DNA from: Verrucomicrobiota bacterium
Lineage (GTDB): Bacteria; Verrucomicrobiota; Verrucomicrobiia; Chthoniobacterales; Xiphinematobacteraceae
Reading direction: 5' to 3'
Assembly: GCA_003176035.1 (NCBI GenBank)
Contig: PSRL01000162.1
Coordinates: forward strand, 1 to 7,070
Length of the DNA: 7,070 nucleotides
The notes below the pieces were generated by a model. That model was not told where the DNA came from. It ran no database searches and saw nothing but the letters and a program-made list of their open reading frames with translations. Positions 5,806 through 7,070 of this stretch are shown here, piece after piece. The position numbers were made by a program, and so were the translations under genes. Numbering within the stretch: position 1 is the stretch's first letter; each line of letters begins with the position of its first letter.

Positions 5806-6939
5806 TTAATAAACGTCGCGGCGGTAACGCTTCGCTTTTTTCAAAGCTTCAATGTATTCCTTGGCTTCTTCAACAGTCTTATTACCGACTTTTGCAACGA
5901 TGGAATGAAGGGCGGTGTCCACATCCTTGGCCATCCGGGCAGCGTCGCCGCAAACATAAAAATAGGCTCCCGCTTCCAACCAGGCATAGATCTCTTCCGC
6001 GTTCTCCAGCATGCGGTGCTGGACATAGATCTTATAGTCCTGATCCCGTGAAAAGGCTGTGTGCAGGCAGGTGAGAACCCCGTCGGATTGAAAGGCTTCA
6101 AATTCCTCTTGATAAAAGAAGTCCGAATCGGCGTACTGCTCGCCGAAGAAAAGCCAATTGCGCCCTCTAGCCCCTGTCGCCTTACGCTCCTGCAAAAATG
6201 CCCGAAAGGGAGCTACACCCGTTCCGGGACCCACCATGATCAAAGAGGCTTCCGGATCCTCCGGAATGTGAAAGTGTTTTGCGGAGTGGACAAATACCGG
6301 AACGGTTTGCGCACGGTCGGAAAGAAATGTGGTACAAACGCCTTTGCGAGACCGGTTGTAACTTTCATACCGAACCACAGCAACAGTCAGGTGAACGGAG
6401 GAGGGATGGTATTTTTGCGATGATGCGATTGAATAAAGTCGCGGCTGGAGTTTCCGAAGGACTTTTACAAATTCTTCGGGAGCAAAACGGACGGATTCAA
6501 ATTCGAGGAGCGGATCCAAAACATCGCGCCCCCACAAATATCGGTCCAGCTCTGTTCTGACATTCGGATTGAGCATTTCCTTTAGAAATGCTGCGGAGGA
6601 GTCCTTTGCCGCAACCGCCTCCAACAATTGCTTTGATGGCTCGGTGAGGATATAGTGATGTAGGAGAGCCCTTTTCAAGGGCACTATGGCCCCGTCGGGG
6701 GCGGGGACTTCTTCCTCACCCGAAAATTCAAGCTTGTTGAGTATTGTTTCCACCAGCTCCGGATCATTACTGGGAAAGACGCCCAAGGAATCACCCACCT
6801 CATATGTCAAATGTGACCCCTCCAAAGAGATTTCAAAATGACGGGTCTCTTTTTTCGTACCCTCCGCTGTCAGCCTCTGATTGACAGTCACGGGAGCCAG
6901 GAAAGGATTTTTTCTTGAGTATAGGGACGAGGTAGACAT
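5806..6939 (-). CDS. CysJ-like NADPH/FAD reductase lacking the flavodoxin domain (sulfite reductase flavoprotein-type)
   Basis: The 377 residues match the C-terminal FAD- and NADPH-binding two-thirds of sulfite reductase flavoprotein CysJ; E. coli CysJ, from memory, is 599 residues with an N-terminal FMN flavodoxin domain that is absent here. Motifs in order: the family's connecting region (about 55-160), RLYSIASS (167-174) binding FAD, GVCTTFL (200-206) at the FAD pyrophosphate, GPGTGVAPF (237-245) in the NADPH site, S297/R298/K303/Q307 in SRDQDYKIYVQ for the NADPH 2'-phosphate, YVCGDAARMAKDV (328-340), and the CysJ-like C-terminus RYRRDVY with its terminal Tyr near the FAD ring. The protein should take hydride from NADPH to FAD in the cytoplasm. 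The acceptor is unknown, since a single-flavin protein cannot pass electrons through FMN to a CysI haemoprotein in the usual way. An in-frame TAA five codons before the ATG shows that the flavodoxin domain is not simply hidden upstream. It lies 60 bases after the thioredoxin reductase stop on the same strand, so co-transcription is likely. No clear Shine-Dalgarno is seen. Confidence 0.88.
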   Translation of the reverse strand: MSTSSLYSRKNPFLAPVTVNQRLTAEGTKKETRHFEISLEGSHLTYEVGDSLGVFPSNDPELVETILNKLEFSGEEEVPAPDGAIVPLKRALLHHYILTEPSKQLLEAVAAKDSSAAFLKEMLNPNVRTELDRYLWGRDVLDPLLEFESVRFAPEEFVKVLRKLQPRLYSIASSQKYHPSSVHLTVAVVRYESYNRSRKGVCTTFLSDRAQTVPVFVHSAKHFHIPEDPEASLIMVGPGTGVAPFRAFLQERKATGARGRNWLFFGEQYADSDFFYQEEFEAFQSDGVLTCLHTAFSRDQDYKIYVQHRMLENAEEIYAWLEAGAYFYVCGDAARMAKDVDTALHSIVAKVGNKTVEEAKEYIEALKKAKRYRRDVY

Positions 6940-6999
6940 TTTGTCGGAGTCTTATGTTAAGCGGTTATCTCAGGGCGCAACAAGGTCATTGGTGATCGT

Positions 7000-7070
7000 T
7001 CAATGGCCTGCTAACCAACGTTCGACTTCAATGGCGGCCGCACATCCCTGCCCTGCCGCTGTAATGGCTT
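7000..7070 (-). CDS. trxB: Thioredoxin reductase, partial, C-terminal end
   Basis: The last 22 residues plus stop read AITAAGQGCAAAIEVERWLAGH. AITAAGxGCxAAIEVERxL is the highly typical end of bacterial NADPH-thioredoxin reductase, where the AI-AAG-G segment contacts FAD. The rest of the gene lies beyond the right edge. It is followed 60 bases downstream on the same strand by the CysJ-like flavoprotein, suggesting a redox operon. Related pyridine nucleotide-disulfide flavoproteins share a similar end, so the exact name is likely rather than certain. Confidence 0.8.
   Translation of the reverse strand, partial: AITAAGQGCAAAIEVERWLAGH

Noticed and set aside
1..7070. CRISPR array, tRNA, rRNA or a defence/toxin-antitoxin system
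   Set aside because: No regularly spaced repeats, no tRNA-like cloverleaf and no rRNA motifs seen. The coding content is explained by glycan, murein and redox genes.

Overview
This window comes from a bacterial chromosome, probably Gram-negative. It carries a ligase (Mpl) that recycles meso-diaminopimelate-containing murein peptides, and envelope-polysaccharide genes of the kind that build and export surface glycans. Base composition is moderate and Shine-Dalgarno motifs are weak or absent before most starts. A CysJ-type reductase lacking its flavodoxin domain, next to thioredoxin reductase and mpl, makes me lean weakly toward the Verrucomicrobia/PVC group. That is an inference from gene types, not from a marker gene.

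Layout. (1) 1-610, minus strand: the N-terminal 203 residues of an ABC-2 polysaccharide-export permease (Wzm/TagG type), cut by the window edge. (2) 611-1226: a divergent intergenic region with no convincing gene. (3) 1227-3509, plus strand: a two-domain glycosyltransferase, GT4-like (GT-B fold) followed by GT2-like (GT-A fold). With the permease it suggests the edge of an O-antigen or exopolysaccharide cluster. (4) 3510-3741: intergenic, with a hairpin and a short stretch related to the end of the inverted-repeat element further right. (5) 3742-4059, plus strand: a small protein with a clear C-terminal coiled coil; its N-terminal reading frame is doubtful. (6) 4106-5512, minus strand: mpl, convergent with the small gene. 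(7) 5517-5674: a compact non-coding element with perfect 23-bp terminal inverted repeats and flanking TA dinucleotides, which looks like a Tc1/mariner- or IS630-type MITE. It lies between the mpl start and its likely promoter. (8) 5806-6939, minus strand: the NADPH/FAD half of a CysJ-like reductase without a flavodoxin domain. (9) 7000-7070, minus strand: the last 22 residues of thioredoxin reductase.

How the genes work together: the left half belongs to surface-glycan assembly and export. The right half is a minus-strand run of housekeeping genes: thioredoxin reductase and an NADPH flavoprotein (thiol/sulfur redox), then mpl (murein recycling). I did not find a clearly new multi-gene system. 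The observations most worth a second look are the MITE in the mpl leader, its partial relative about 1.9 kb away, the flavodoxin-less CysJ, and the possible frameshift in the small gene.
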